64,000 nt of DNA from Axinella damicornis (GCA_963931865.1 OZ007507.1:20610140-20674139), one strand, 5' to 3'; numbered from the stretch's first letter, positions 1 through 11,500 are shown. Notes: generated from the letters alone by a model not told the origin. Translations and numbers: made by a program.

Positions 1-1
1 G

Positions 2-1360
2 GAGGCCACACTCAAAGACCCCCAGCTGAGTAAGGTGATGCGGTACACCCAGGAGGGTTGGCCTAGGGAGGTCCCCACTGACTTGAAGGCCTACCATCAA
101 CGGAAGGCAGAGCTTGGAGTGGAAGCTGGCTGTTTATTTTGGGGAACTCGGGTAGTAATACCAGGGAAGCTGCGCCCCGTAGTCCTGGCTGAGCTCCACA
201 CCAGCCACCCAGGGATAGTACGAATGAAGGGGTTGGCCCGGGCACATGTGTGGTGGCCAGGTTTGAGTCTAGCCATCGAGCAAGCAGTGCACAATTGTGA
301 CCCGTGCCAGGGTAACCGCAAACAGCCACCCACTATTCCCCTGCATCCGTGGCCGTGGCCCGCCGCGCCATGGGAGAGAGTACATGTGGATTATGCTGGT
401 CCCTTTTTGGGCTACATGTATCTGGTAGTGGTAGACAGTCATTCCAAATGGTTGGAGGTGATGCCCACGAAGAGTACGACAGCAGAGAAGACACTGGAAA
501 TTTTGAGGTCGTTGTTTGCACGGTATGGTTTGCCCAGACAGCTAGTTTCCGACAATGGGCCTCAGTTTACAGCCCAGGAGTTCGAGCAGTTTATGCGGGC
601 CCATGGGGTCAAGCACCTGAAAAGCGCCCCTTATCACCCAGCTACCAATGGAGAAGCCGAGAGGTTTGTACAGACCTTTAAGCGCTCTCTTCGTGCTGGA
701 CAGAGTGATGGAGGTACGGTTCCCCAGAAGTTAGCCCAGTTCTTGCTGACTTATCGCACGACACCTAACGCAACGACAGGAGTGGCACCTGCTGAGCTTT
801 TCCTCAAGAGGAAGCTCCGGACACGATTGGACTTGATGAAGCCCTCTGTAGAAGGGCACGTACTTGACAAGCAGATGGAACAGAAAAAGCACCATGATGT
901 ACACTCCCACCAGCGAAGCTTCATGGTCGGGCAGTCGGTACTTGTCAAGAATCTGAGGGATGGTCCAAATTGGCTGGTAGGACGGGTGATCACCAAGCTG
1001 GGTCCGGCTAACTACGAGGTTGAAGTTCAGGGCCAAGTTTGGAAACGCCATGCGGACCAGTTAATGGTGTACAAGGGGAAGCAGCTCTCAAGTCCTGAGA
1101 CTAACCAGACCTCACTGCCTGAGGGGTCTTCGACTCCATCGTCTCCCTTACCTGTTGTGTCCGCTGCGCCTGAACCTGCTGTGGCCGTACCGTTGATTGA
1201 GGCACCTCCTACACCTCCTGATAGTGTCGAGTCCAGTTTGACTCCTACTGTTGGATCTGAGTACGTACCTGCCGAGCACGCCCCTCCAACACCTAAAGCT
1301 GTAAAGACTTACCCACGTCGGGATCGTCACCAGCGAACCTGGTTTGAACCAACTTTTTGA
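2..1360 (+). CDS. Ty3/Gypsy-type pol polyprotein, 3' part (integrase), 5' truncated by window
   Basis: The frame is open from the first bases of the window, so this is the C-terminal part of a pol polyprotein. Visible in order: a zinc-binding H-H-C-C integrase head (HTSHPG near nt 200, CDPC near nt 300), then the DDE integrase core with a first Asp in HVDYAG, a second in SDNGPQF and the Glu in HPATNGEAERF, then a chromodomain/SH3-like DNA-binding segment (VGRVITKLGPANYEV) and a Pro-rich tail. This order is the established layout of Ty3/Gypsy pol. Integrase inserts the element cDNA into host DNA. There are no internal stops, and an LTR follows 15 bp after the stop codon, so the element could be young. 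Reverse transcriptase and protease lie outside the window. Confidence 0.93.
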   Translation, partial: EATLKDPQLSKVMRYTQEGWPREVPTDLKAYHQRKAELGVEAGCLFWGTRVVIPGKLRPVVLAELHTSHPGIVRMKGLARAHVWWPGLSLAIEQAVHNCDPCQGNRKQPPTIPLHPWPWPAAPWERVHVDYAGPFLGYMYLVVVDSHSKWLEVMPTKSTTAEKTLEILRSLFARYGLPRQLVSDNGPQFTAQEFEQFMRAHGVKHLKSAPYHPATNGEAERFVQTFKRSLRAGQSDGGTVPQKLAQFLLTYRTTPNATTGVAPAELFLKRKLRTRLDLMKPSVEGHVLDKQMEQKKHHDVHSHQRSFMVGQSVLVKNLRDGPNWLVGRVITKLGPANYEVEVQGQVWKRHADQLMVYKGKQLSSPETNQTSLPEGSSTPSSPLPVVSAAPEPAVAVPLIEAPPTPPDSVESSLTPTVGSEYVPAEHAPPTPKAVKTYPRRDRHQRTWFEPTF

Positions 1361-1374
1361 TTAGGACAGAGGAG

Positions 1375-1559
1375 TGTGATGTATTTGGGGTACTTCCTAT
1401 GCGGTCCGTATTACTTCCTGTATGTTCGTATATTACTTCCTGTATCAACTCAATATATACCATGTGCTTCGTTCATTGATTCAGTTCTCAATAAAGTTGA
1501 TACACAATAAACTACACACTACACACGACTCCCAAGTATATGTGAGTATATTGACTACA
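1375..1559 (+). repeat. 3' LTR of the Gypsy element (end approximate)
   Basis: Directly after the pol stop there is a purine-rich tract (AGGACAGAGGAG, a polypurine-tract candidate) and then TGTGATGT, a typical Gypsy LTR start. The LTR carries an AATAAA polyadenylation signal near 1489 and appears to end at a CA near 1559. The 5' LTR is outside the window, so the right boundary and target duplication cannot be verified. Confidence 0.7.
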
Positions 1560-1598
1560 CTCCCGGCATTGCACACATTGTGAGCTTCAGGTGGTGCT

Positions 1599-1683
1599 TA
1601 GCCTCGTCCCCAGGCCATTCCCACCGCCAGTATCTGATCGCTTGCAGTATACTGGCGGTGGGAATGGCCTGGGGACGAGGCTA
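1599..1683. mobile_element. 85-bp palindromic MITE, TAGCCTCG family, 9-bp TSD
   Basis: Long terminal inverted repeats start TAGCCTCGTCCCCAGGCC; the two arms pair almost completely around a short loop. It is flanked by GGTGGTGCT (1590-1598) and GGTAGTGCT (1684-1692), a 9-bp target duplication with one mismatch. The core word TGATCGCTTGCAGTA is shared with the copy at 42067-42165. Confidence 0.85.
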
Positions 1684-1764
1684 GGTAGTGCTGGTGTAAG
1701 TGTTATCCGTGCTCTTCCACTTTCTATGATCAAGTCAGACAAACAGCAGTTTCATGCAAAGTGT

Positions 1765-1810
1765 ATACCGGTACCAAGAGTTCATAACAATTTATGAACT
1801 CTTGCCGGTA
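1765..1810. repeat. Imperfect inverted repeat (hairpin)
   Basis: The arm around ACCAAGAGTTCATAA pairs with TTATGAACTCTTG across a 3-base loop, extended by TACCGG/CCGGTA. This is a short foldback with no recognised family. Confidence 0.55.
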
Positions 1811-1954
1811 CGCATCTTTCCCCAAGCTAATTCGGAGGTTGAAATGCTCAAAGAATATCAGTGGGGTGAAGTTTACTCATGTGTCAACTCCCAATGAAAT
1901 ACTTTTTTCCCCGAAACTGCTGCATTTGTGGAACTAACACGAGCAACTTTTCCT

Positions 1955-4119
1955 TTACTGGAGCTCAAGACAGGGCTTTGCTGAGTATACATGGACTAGT
2001 GTAAATATATAATGTAATTTAAGAAATGAAGTCACCAATTCTCCGCACCTCTCGTGGTGCCTCTTGGCCCTCCTCTCCTGTTCCCACGTCCTCACCCTCT
2101 CCTCCCGGGTCACCCGGCACCACCCCCGGAACACACATCCCAGCAGCAGAGTGGGGTGGCGGAGGACAGCAAGGTCCTCCAGACTGTGAGCATGCTCCAC
2201 GTGCTGCGAAGAAATCATCACAAATGTGCAGTTGTGTTCAGCACACATTCCGGTAGTCTCTGCCCCAGACCCAAACCAACCCCAGCACAGATCGCTTCAG
2301 TATCACACGTGGGGAAGGAGAGTCTAGTCTAGTGATACTGGAAGCGATCCACGCTGGGGTTGGTTTGCGTCTGGGGCCAAGACCAACATTCAAGTTATTA
2401 TCACCAACCATATAGAGGTGGTTTCAACTATCGTCTTAGACATTGTGTGTCTGCAGGGGCACACAATAGGGGTAACGCGTTCTATGTCCTATCATGATAA
2501 TGATGTCATCATGCACTCGCGGTCCTGTCCATTGCGAACATATTGATTTCTGGACTACGTAAGTGAGTGTACTAGATTGAGTTAGCTCCAAAAAATTCCT
2601 GTAGTGTTTCCCAATATCATGCTTCAGACAGATAGCTTGAAATGGGCACCAGAAGTTGGTCCAGCAATGTAGATACATTCAGACACTTTAACTGTCACTT
2701 GCAGTGGTGTAGCAGGTGTGTAGAAAGAAACCCTGTCACAGTAGGGGAACCTAGGTCCTCGGTCCCATCACATCCCATGCAACTGGTCACCTGTTTCCAA
2801 GTCTGCATGGCACGCCTCATCAGAGCCACTCGACGCAAGCTGTCAGCCTTTGCCTCCTTCTCCTGAACCCTCAACACGGTCGCACTTCTCCAAGGCAAGA
2901 AGGCTCCTCGCAGCAGCCAGTGTTCGTGGAACGCCCCAGCCCTGCTGCACTGTCCCCTCACCAACTCCACAAACCTCCTCCACGGCTTCAGTCCCTTGCT
3001 CCTCACCAGAACTTGCTCGTAGTGCCTCACTGCCCGGGAGGTGAGCTCGGCCAGCTGCCGCTGCCTTTGCTGGTGCTCCAGTTCCCGCTGGAGAGGAGGA
3101 GGGGAGGGGAATACCCTTAAAATACTACACATACACTTGGCAACGTTACCCCAAACAGACTTCGCCACTAATGAGGGCTTCTTTTCAATCTTTCAATAGT
3201 CAAGTGCTTTAACCACTAGACTACCAGCCACCCCAGAAGCGACAATAGCTCATGGTACTACTGAAGCAGCACTGCACCACTCTTAAACCTACCACTCCCC
3301 TTCTCACGCCCACCTGTCTTGCAAGCCTCCTCTCCTCCCTCCTCTGGGCGGCAAGGACCTCCCTGGCCTTCCTCTCTGCCTCTCTCTTCTCTTCCTCCTC
3401 ACGCTGGAGCCGTGCCACTTGCTCCAGCTCCTGATCCCTCTTCCGTTGCTCCCGAGCCTCACGCCGCCGGGAAAGCTCCACCGACCTCACCTCCATGCCT
3501 GCAGGAGAGAGAAACCATCTGGCTATCCAATATTAGGACACATGTTCCATTCAGTAGCCATACAACGGCTAGTCACACTCCAGTCCATCTCCCTCACCTG
3601 ACATGGGAATGGGTTTGGTTGTCGGTTTGGCTCTGGCTCTCCTGCCAGCTCCAACCACAGCTGATGATACTTGACTTGGAGTGGCTGACCTCCTGTGGCC
3701 CTGGCCCTGAGATACAGTGCTAGGTTGTCTCTCAGAGGTGAGGGGGGTAGCCCTTAGCTGTCCCTCAGAGGTGAGGGAGGTAGCCCTTGGCTGTCCCTCA
3801 GAGGTGAGGGGGGTAGCCCTTGGCTGTCCTTCAGAGGTGAGGGAGGTAGCCTTTGGTTGTCCCTCAGAGGTGAGGGGGGTTGGATGTTGCTCAGTGGTTG
3901 TAGCAGAACTGTCCCCAGAACACTGGTACCCCTGGTCCAGTTGATGACCTCCCTTCTCGCCATGTTTGTCCTGATGTGTTACTACAGGTCTTTTTGAACC
4001 ATCCAGTAACAGCTTGTCCTGCAAGACAACAAAATTTGGGATGGTAAATTGCCAATGGTTCTCAGCTGACCCGGAATCCTCGCTAGACTTCACACACAGA
4101 GGGAACATGGACCCAATAC

Positions 4120-4172
<53 letters not shown>

Positions 4173-4309
4173 CTCTCCCTCCCAGCAATGGACCCAACAC
4201 TTCCCCCCCGCTCTCCCTCCCACCAATGGACCCAACACTTCCCCCCTGCTCTCCCTCCCACCAATGGACCCAACACTCCCGCTCTCCCTCCCAGCAATGG
4301 ATCCAACAC

Positions 4310-4344
<35 letters not shown>

Positions 4345-7300
4345 CGCTCTCCCTCCCAGCAATGGACCCAACACTTCCCCCCCGCTCTCCCTCCCACCAA
4401 TGGACCCAACACTCCCGCTCTCCCTCCCAGCAATGGATCCAACACTCCCCCCCCCCCCCCCCCCCTCCCCCCCTCCCGCTCTCCCTCCCAGCAATGGACC
4501 CAACACTTCCCCCCCGCTCTCCCTCCCACCAATGGACCCAATACTCCTCCCGCTCTCCCTCCCACCAATGGGCCCCAGTTGCTCACCAGCTGCTGTCGTG
4601 CAGTCTGCCAGATTATTGGTTCCGGGGGTCCTGCGGCCACTGCTGGTTCCCCCCTCCCTCCGTGGTATCCAACATCCTCTGATTGCTTGGAGGCTGGTAC
4701 CTTCTCCGGCACATCCTTCCTCCCGTCATCTCCTGCTGGAGTACTGCATGTGTGTAGTGTGTGTGTGTGTGTAGTGTGTGTGTGTGGGTGTGTGTGTGTG
4801 TGGGTGTGTGTGTGAGTGTGTGTGTAGGTGTGGGTGTGGGTGTGTGTGTGTGGGTGGGTGGGTGGGTGGTATTGTTGTCACCAATAGCATGTAATCTGAA
4901 ACACAGAGACCAGTTCCATGCATAGTTTCAAATATGGCAAGGCAGGACCAAATGTCACTTCTGTTCTGGACTACCTCTGGTTGGAAGGTCCCTCCACACT
5001 GCTGCCACTGGTCAGCCTCCCCAGAGCTGCTGCTTGAAGGAGGGCTGCCATTTTCTCCTGGTGGTGTGCAGCCGCCACCACCACCTTCCTCCTTCCCCGG
5101 CGGGTCCTCGTGAGCTGGAGCCAGGAGGAGAGGCACCGCAGCTGCAGCCGGTGGGCGTGGTGCCGCCGTGCCAGGTCCAAATACCTGCGGGAAGTGACCC
5201 ACAGGACCATTAAAAGTGGGTGTGGCCATGTTTTATTGTATGCACTATGCAGTGGAATGTGGTATCAACTTCGGGCCCTGAGAGTACTCTCATTTCCCTC
5301 CTTCACTCACGTTCTCTCCCTCTGAAGCTCTCTGGCCAGCCTGTCTCTCTCCTTCCTCGCTCTCCTCTCACTCACAAATGTCCTCCATGCCAGCCACGCC
5401 CTCAGCAGAAGCTTCCAGTCGCTGATGGCGGTGGCCTTCCCCAACTTTGCCCGGCTCTCCACTACCAGCGTGTACCAGCGGGAAAAACACCAGTGCAGCA
5501 GCTGAACAAGAGAGGGGATCAGAATACCATGGTAAACTACAAGAGGGAATCAGTAAACTACGAGAGAGGATCGGTATACTCGGTAAACTATGAGAGGGGA
5601 TCAGTATACTACAGTATACTACAAGATGACGTTTGTGACTCCTGCTACAATGGTCAAGCTGACCTTGAGTCTGTCCTTTGCCTCAGTCGCCTCCGCCTCC
5701 TGCAGCTGCCTGACGAGCTCTGTCCTCGTCTCCCGCCTCCTTGCATCTCTCCTCTCCTCCCTCACCACCTCACTGGCACACTGCAGCACTGCCTCATCCT
5801 CAGCCACACTCAGGGAGGGTAGCTTGCTCTCAAATACCCTGCATCAGCACAGATGTAAGAGGACAGTAAGCCTGCCATTCACCTCTTTTCCCTCCCTCTG
5901 CCCCCCTCCTTACTCCTTCCTCCCATTCCCCCATTCCCCCCTCCCTCCCTCCCTCCCTCCCTCCCTCCCTCCCTCCCTCCCTCCCTCCCTCCCTCTTCCC
6001 TCCCTCACTTCTTCTGCTGGTTCTCTCTCATCTCTCTGCGGATGGTGGCCATCTGCTCCCGGATGAGGGCCTCCTCCCTCACCCTCTCCCTCCTCTTCCT
6101 CTCCTCCTCCTTCCTCACGACCATCTCTGCCTCCTTCTGGGCCTCTCTTGCTGCTAGCTGCGACTGCTTCAGTCGGGATCGCTCCTGGTCCTTTGCCTTA
6201 CGACGCTGCTGCACCTGCAACAGTAACGATATTCAGTCAGGACATTCAGAGATTGATTCCCCCATAATGACTTACTTCCTTGTGTCTCATCTCCATGGTA
6301 ACCCTGGGATCATGTGACCCCCTCCCCCCACCCACTGTCTTGGGATGGCGGGTGTTGACTGAGGATGTCTTCATCAGTCCATCAACAACTGCCCTCGCAT
6401 TCATGCCCACATCCCCATCCGACCAGTCCAGGCATGACAGATAGTCTGGTTCTCTCCTCACGGCACCCTCAAGTCCAATTGCGTCAGCCTCGAGGTCAAA
6501 ATCAGGACCAGAGGGAGTGTTCTTGCTGGAACTAGAATGCCCCAGGGTGGCAGGGTGATAGAGTTCACTGCCAAGATCACTATGCAGGTGCTGAGATCTG
6601 GGATGGCCTGGAGTGGGTTAGGAAGTGATAATGATGAAGCTGCAGAGAACGTGAGCTCAGGTCCATATTTGGCTACATGTACCATCTGATTGATTGAATC
6701 TTGGCCACAAAAAGCCTGGGTACTACATAGCTATGTAAGTTACCATAGTAACATGAATCGCAAACAGATTACATATTCAGCATGCAAATACCTTTATGGA
6801 ATTGCTGTCTGTGAGTCTTCCCCACAGCTTGCTGCAATGCTGTCACGGGACCCTCCCCAGCCCATGTGTGTACGGATGAGTCATGTGACCCAGTGTGTAG
6901 GGTAGGGGGTGTCCTGCCGTCCTCTACCCCCGTCAGCCATGACTGAATGAGCTCTTCAGCTGAAGGGACAAAGAGGACAGGCAGGTGGTAGCCCCATCCT
7001 GATCCCTCCTCACTGAGAGGTCTGGGATGAATGGAGTGTTAGTCAACCACAACAAACGGTACATGTGTATGTGTGCACTTGACGCTGGAAATGCAGCTTG
7101 TATGTCGGGAGAGGAGCACATGTTCATGTGCCACGCGATGCGGCGGGCCTGTTCGCTCCTGATGACAATATACACCTGCAATGGCCGTACAGTGCAGCCC
7201 TAGGCCCTGCCTGGACAGTAGTACGATGGGAATAATTTGAGCCCCACCCACACAACACCACAGCGTCAACAAGTACAAGTCAGGGTTGTCACGCCACTCT

Positions 7301-7365
7301 CACGCACCTTCTACCAGGGCTGTGTTCTGATTCCGCAAGATCAGGTCAGCGGTCAGAGAGTCCAT
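1955..7365 (-). CDS. CCDC191: CCDC191-like coiled-coil protein, 12 exons, about 882 aa
   Basis: Exons 5' to 3' on the minus strand: 7308-7365, 6792-6959, 6276-6607, 6009-6214, 5664-5838, 5311-5501, 4975-5184, 4587-4743, 3598-4018, 3314-3498, 2791-3087, 1955-2203. All junctions are GT-AG and phase-consistent, giving about 882 aa from an ATG at 7365. The protein has an acidic N-terminus, long charged coiled coils (exon 4 and exon 10 are almost all E/K/R/Q), and Trp-rich SFI1-like helices (ISDWKLLLRAWLAW, LKPWRRFVEL, CVFRGWCRV). Family knowledge: CCDC191 is a poorly characterised coiled-coil protein of similar length. The assignment rests on architecture and remembered motifs, so another coiled-coil/SFI1-like protein is possible. 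Exon 9 carries an 11-12-residue coding repeat. A minisatellite with very long poly-C runs fills the intron between exons 8 and 9. Confidence 0.6.
2252..2384. repeat. Foldback repeat (MITE-like), about 130 bp
   Basis: The arm GCCCCAGACCCAAACCAACC pairs with GGTTGGTTTGCGTCTGGGGC about 75 bp away, and the inner parts pair as well (AGATCGCTTCAGTATCAC with GTGATACTGGAAGCGAT). It lies in the last intron of the CCDC191-like gene. No clear target duplication is seen. Confidence 0.6.
3184..3240 (-). repeat. tRNA-derived SINE head (5' half only)
   Basis: Read on the minus strand, the segment GTAGTCTAGTGGTTAAAGCA looks like a tRNA D-arm with an RNA polymerase III A box. No B box or tRNA 3' half follows at the right distance, so this is probably a truncated SINE rather than a tRNA gene. 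It is intronic in the CCDC191-like gene. Confidence 0.4.
3726..3890 (-). repeat. Coding minisatellite in CCDC191-like exon 9
   Basis: About five tandem 33-bp units encode an 11-residue repeat (LTSEGQPRATS-like) inside exon 3598-4018. The unit length is a multiple of three, so copy-number change keeps the frame. Confidence 0.75.
4118..4580. repeat. Intronic minisatellite with long poly-C runs
   Basis: Units of about 37 bp (CTCTCCCTCCCAGCAATGGA-like) are interrupted by uninterrupted C runs at 4121-4171 (51 C), 4311-4341 and 4447-4465. On the minus (coding) strand these are G runs, starting just inside the donor of the exon at 4587-4743. All frames are open here, which produces spurious Gly- or Pro-rich ORFs. 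Confidence 0.85.
4749..4870. repeat. (TG)n/(GGTG)n microsatellite
   Basis: Alternating TG with GGTG interruptions, in the intron upstream of the exon at 4587-4743. Confidence 0.9.
5937..5999. repeat. (CCCT)n microsatellite
   Basis: A near-perfect CCCT tetranucleotide array starting about 10 bp downstream (gene sense) of the donor at 6003-6008. Confidence 0.9.
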
Positions 7366-7493
7366 GACGCCCACTAACAGCTGTCATGCAAAACAGCGTC
7401 GCCTCTGCTCTCAGGCCGGAAATCAGACACCGGCCGTTGGCCTGGGAATGAGACTGCGGCACAACCGCACATGTTCACTTGCTTGCAAGTCTC

Positions 7494-7537
7494 TAGCCTC
7501 GTTCCCAGGCCCCATACGGGGCCTGGGAACGAGGCTA
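7494..7537. mobile_element. 44-bp perfect palindrome, TAGCCTCG family, 9-bp TSD
   Basis: Two 20-bp arms (TAGCCTCGTTCCCAGGCCCC and its exact complement) surround a 4-base loop. It is flanked by a perfect 9-bp duplication GCAAGTCTC at 7485-7493 and 7538-7546. This is the minimal form of the family in this window. Confidence 0.9.
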
Positions 7538-7804
7538 GCAAGTCTCCGGTCCCTTATTGTAATTGTGCTATGGTGCAAAAAGTATGCAACAAGTTCTTAC
7601 ATACTCAAGATCTTGGGGTAAACTGTTCCATAATCTAGCAGAACTTACAAGAGTTAATAAGATGTACTTTTGGCAATGGGTAAGAAGGATGGTAGCTACA
7701 TAAAATATCCATCAGGAGGAACGTGATTATTTAGCAGTTTGTAGGTTGTGAGTAATTTGAAATAGGAGCGTCTTTGAGAGAGTGTAGGAATTCAGTCCTC
7801 ACCT

Positions 7805-7852
7805 TAGTCTCGTGCCCAGACCACGAGGGGGTGTGGTCAGGGCACAAGACTA
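7805..7852. mobile_element. 48-bp palindromic element, TAGTCTCG variant, 9-bp TSD
   Basis: TAGTCTCGTGCCCAGACCAC pairs with the opposite end GTGGTCAGGGCACAAGACTA. The flanks TCCTCACCT (7796-7804) and TCCTCAACT (7853-7861) form a 9-bp duplication with one mismatch. Confidence 0.8.
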
Positions 7853-8528
7853 TCCTCAACTGTCCAGAATCCTTACCCTTGAGCATGCTGGAATTGACAA
7901 GTCAATTTCTCAGACAAGCATGGTTTAGCTACCAATTGCAACTATACGCAAAACAGAAGTGTCTGATACGAAAACCAACGCTGTGCATTGTCGCTATACG
8001 CAAACTCTTCTTCTATTTCTGAGCTTCCAAAATGCTAACAACCCGGGCTTAGCTACTCATGTGCAGAGTGTGAATCGAACCTGCTGATGATTGTTTGGAT
8101 CAACAAGTTGGAGGAATTATAGATGTATAGCTAAATTAGAGTAGCTACCTTCTTCAAGTTTATTATCTTCAAAACGTTCCTGATCTAGCTAGCTACTAGC
8201 TAGCTATTGTGTTTGCAATACATTTGTACCAGTACCTTCAAAACACTTTTTGACTGTCAGTAGCTATATAATACAATTGTGTAACTGGGCATACATGGAA
8301 ATTTACTCGTACATGTAATGAAAACATCTGTTTCGTTAGTTCACTGATGAAGATCCAAGGACCAATCAGATGCACAGCTGCTTGAACCTCAACTACAGGA
8401 TTGAGGATTTGCATATAAATATAGCTGTTCTGAGGTTAAATTGGTTGTCAGTAGCAATTGCAGTATGCTAGTGATCCAGCTACCTTTTGTAGCATAGCTA
8501 TCTGTCTTGCACCTGTCTGATTAACAAA
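7853..8528 (+). promoter_or_regulatory. Intergenic/promoter region of beta-helix receptor copy 1
   Basis: No gene is seen. ACCAATCAGATGCACA at 8361-8376 contains a CCAAT box 168 bp before the ATG, and the same block precedes copies 2 and 3. CATATAAATA at 8412-8421 is TATA-like, about 108 bp before the ATG. The distal part is AT-rich with many GCTAGCTA motifs. Confidence 0.5.
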
Positions 8529-11500
8529 ATGCAGTGTTTCAGGTTGGAAATGTGCAATTTCATTTTGCTCCTTATGCTTGCTGTTACTAACAGAGCAGCT
8601 TCACTGCCACACAATCAGTCTGAGTGTGGCAGTCGGATGGATGTGTTCATGAAACCAGAAGACACTCAGGACTGTGGTGGTAGCCACCCGTGTCACAGCC
8701 TCTCAGAGTACACCTCCAGGTCACAGTGCTACTTCACCTCCAACACCACTGTTCACTTCCTCCCTGGAGTGCACTTGCTTGGGGAAAACATCACAGTGAG
8801 AGGGATCAGTAACTTGTCACTTGTGGGTAGTAGTGTGGATAGCTCCCAGGGTCCCAGTGCTACAATCCAGTGTAGTCGTGCAAATGTTGGGCTTGCATTT
8901 GTGGGTTGTACAAATCTGAGGGTACGGAAGATAGCAATCAGGTACTGTGGTCGAATTGTACCCAGGAATTATGCTTACGACGTATTGGTATGGAGAATAC
9001 ATGGGGGAGGAGGTCAAAACATATACACAGCTGTGCTTGTGGCTGATGTAAACACACTGGTAATAGAAGAAGCTCGTGTGGAAGCAAGCACTGGATATGG
9101 TCTGCTTGTGTGGAATGTGTTTGGCGATTGTGTGGTACTCAACTCTCAGTTTCTCTGCAACAATAACTTTGATACCTCCACTGACTGTTATATGCAAAGT
9201 GAATCACCAACATCAGAGGATTCAGAGAGAAGCAGCCCAAGGGGCAATGCTCTTTTCCTATATGAACTTGACAAGTTTGGAATTAGCCTCCAGATCACAG
9301 GTTCACGATTCTCACACGGAGCAAATGAAGGCAATCATCACTTCTCTTCAGATGCTTATCGGTTGGCAGATGACTCAATACTACAGAGTGCAGGAGGAGG
9401 ACTTGGTATACGGATTAAAGTAACAAATCCTTTCAATCAAAGATACATTACTGTTCACCTTTCCAACTGTACCTTTGACAACAATGTTGCACATTTTGGA
9501 GCAAACACATTCATTTTCATTCGCAGTAAGTATATCGCATACCCCTACGTCTTTAGTAGCAAGTATAACTTCATTGACTACGATGATCGTTATTATGTAG
9601 ATCACATCCACGTAATCATAAGTAACTGTAATTTTCACAGTGGACAAGCTGATTACAGTGGAGGAGGACTGTACTTTCAAAGTGATTTTAGTCAACTATT
9701 TATGCCAAGTGACAAATTTCCGGTTCTGTGTATTGAAATCCTGCGATCAACCTTCTCTGACAATTCTGGTGGTGAAGGTGGTGGGATGATGGCCAGGATG
9801 ATGGGAAGTGCTGAGACCATACACTTCAGGATTGATGCTTGCACTTTCCAGAGGAACAAAGCAGAAATAGGAGCTGGCCTTTATATGTATCTCCCTCAGG
9901 ATTGATGAAATTTACATCTCATGATATACAGATCGTTGAGACAGATTTTAGAGAAAACTTTGCTGGCGAAAGAGGTGGAGGCATATTCTTAAATACACAG
10001 ACTAATGCCTTTCAACACGAGGAACAGAGCGTATTGCTTGCAAACTGTTCCTTCAGAGACTGCAGAGCAGATGTTGGTGCTGCAGTGAGTGTTGCCTACT
10101 GCTACCTGATACAATCACACAATCATGAGCATGCGTACTGTTCTAAACAAAGTAGCTTGTGGACATATGCTTTTAGAGATGTGGTATTCAAAGACAACAG
10201 AGCTCAAAATGACGAACACCTTTGTACAGGAGTACTTCACGTCTATAATGCATATCATGTAATTTTGGAGGACATTCAGTTCAGCAATAACCACGGCAGC
10301 AGTGTTCATGCATTTGACTCAAACATATATTGCAGGGGGCAGTTAGAGTTTGTCAACAACAGAGCATCCAGTGGTGGGGCTTTTAACCTGGACTGTAGTA
10401 ACACTTCTGATTCATCACTAATATACCTTCATCCAGCATCAAGGCTTTACATGGCTAACAATAGTGTATTGCAAAATGGAGGAGCAATTTCCGCCAGAGA
10501 AGGATGTGGTGATTCAGTTCCCTGCTTTTTTCAGCTGGAGCAAGGCAGAAGTCTGCACAATTGGAAATTTCCGAATGTCATACTAGAAAACAATACTGCA
10601 CGGTTAAGGAGTGATTCAATATATGTAAGAACTGCAGACGTTTGTGTGATGAAAAACAGGACTATCCAACCAAGTACATTTTGGTCAATTTTCAAACTGA
10701 ATGGTGTCATCCGTCCTTTTGAAATTGCAACACCCAGTTACAAGGCATGTCTTTGTTTAGGATCAGCTGCTGGTTCTCAGCCAACATGGATGAAAGAAGA
10801 TGACTGCCCACAGAATGGTCATGTTGCAGTGTACCGGGGACAAAGCTTTAACGTTACTGTGGCTGGAGTTGGTCAGTACAACTATCCAATCCCCTCACTG
10901 CTAAGGACAACTGTAAACTCAGCGTCTGGATCAGCAAGATTGGGAACACGCCAGAGTGCTCAGGAACTCAGCTATAGATGTACTGACGTGACATACTCAA
11001 TCACTTGCACTGAGAGTGAAGTTAAGCTTCATCTCTCAATATTCATTGAGAATCCTGTGAAATCAGAAAACGCTCGGATGTTATTAACACCTCCTGCAGT
11101 TATAAATGTAACCTTACTCACCTGTCCATTTGGATTTGAACTAACTGGAACACCACCCACTTGCGATTGTGCAGCACGTCTGAGAGAAGTAGCTGAGATC
11201 AGCTGTGATATTGACACAACCCTCATACACCACCCACCATCGATGTGGATGGGTAGATACACAACAGATGATATCATATTGGTACACAGAAACTGTCCCT
11301 TTGATTACTGCAAACCCGGAAGAACTTCTGTGAATCTCAGTAATCCAGATGAGCAGTGTGCCCCTAACCGTGCTGGCATCCTATGTGGAGCCTGTCAGCC
11401 GGGATTCAGCCTTGCACTGGGAACTTCCCAGTGTCTGCAGTGCTCCAACATCTACCTCCTTCTCCTCATTCCATTCTTACTGGCAGGAGTGGCTCTGGTG

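Noticed and set aside
349..681. Alternative-frame ORF inside the integrase gene
   Set aside because: Shadow frame of the integrase core, without motifs of its own.
3184..3240. Functional tRNA gene
   Set aside because: Only a tRNA-like 5' half is present; no anticodon arm, T arm or B box follows.
4014..4815. Poly-Pro and poly-Gly ORFs on both strands
   Set aside because: They come from poly-C minisatellite DNA between two exons of the CCDC191-like gene.
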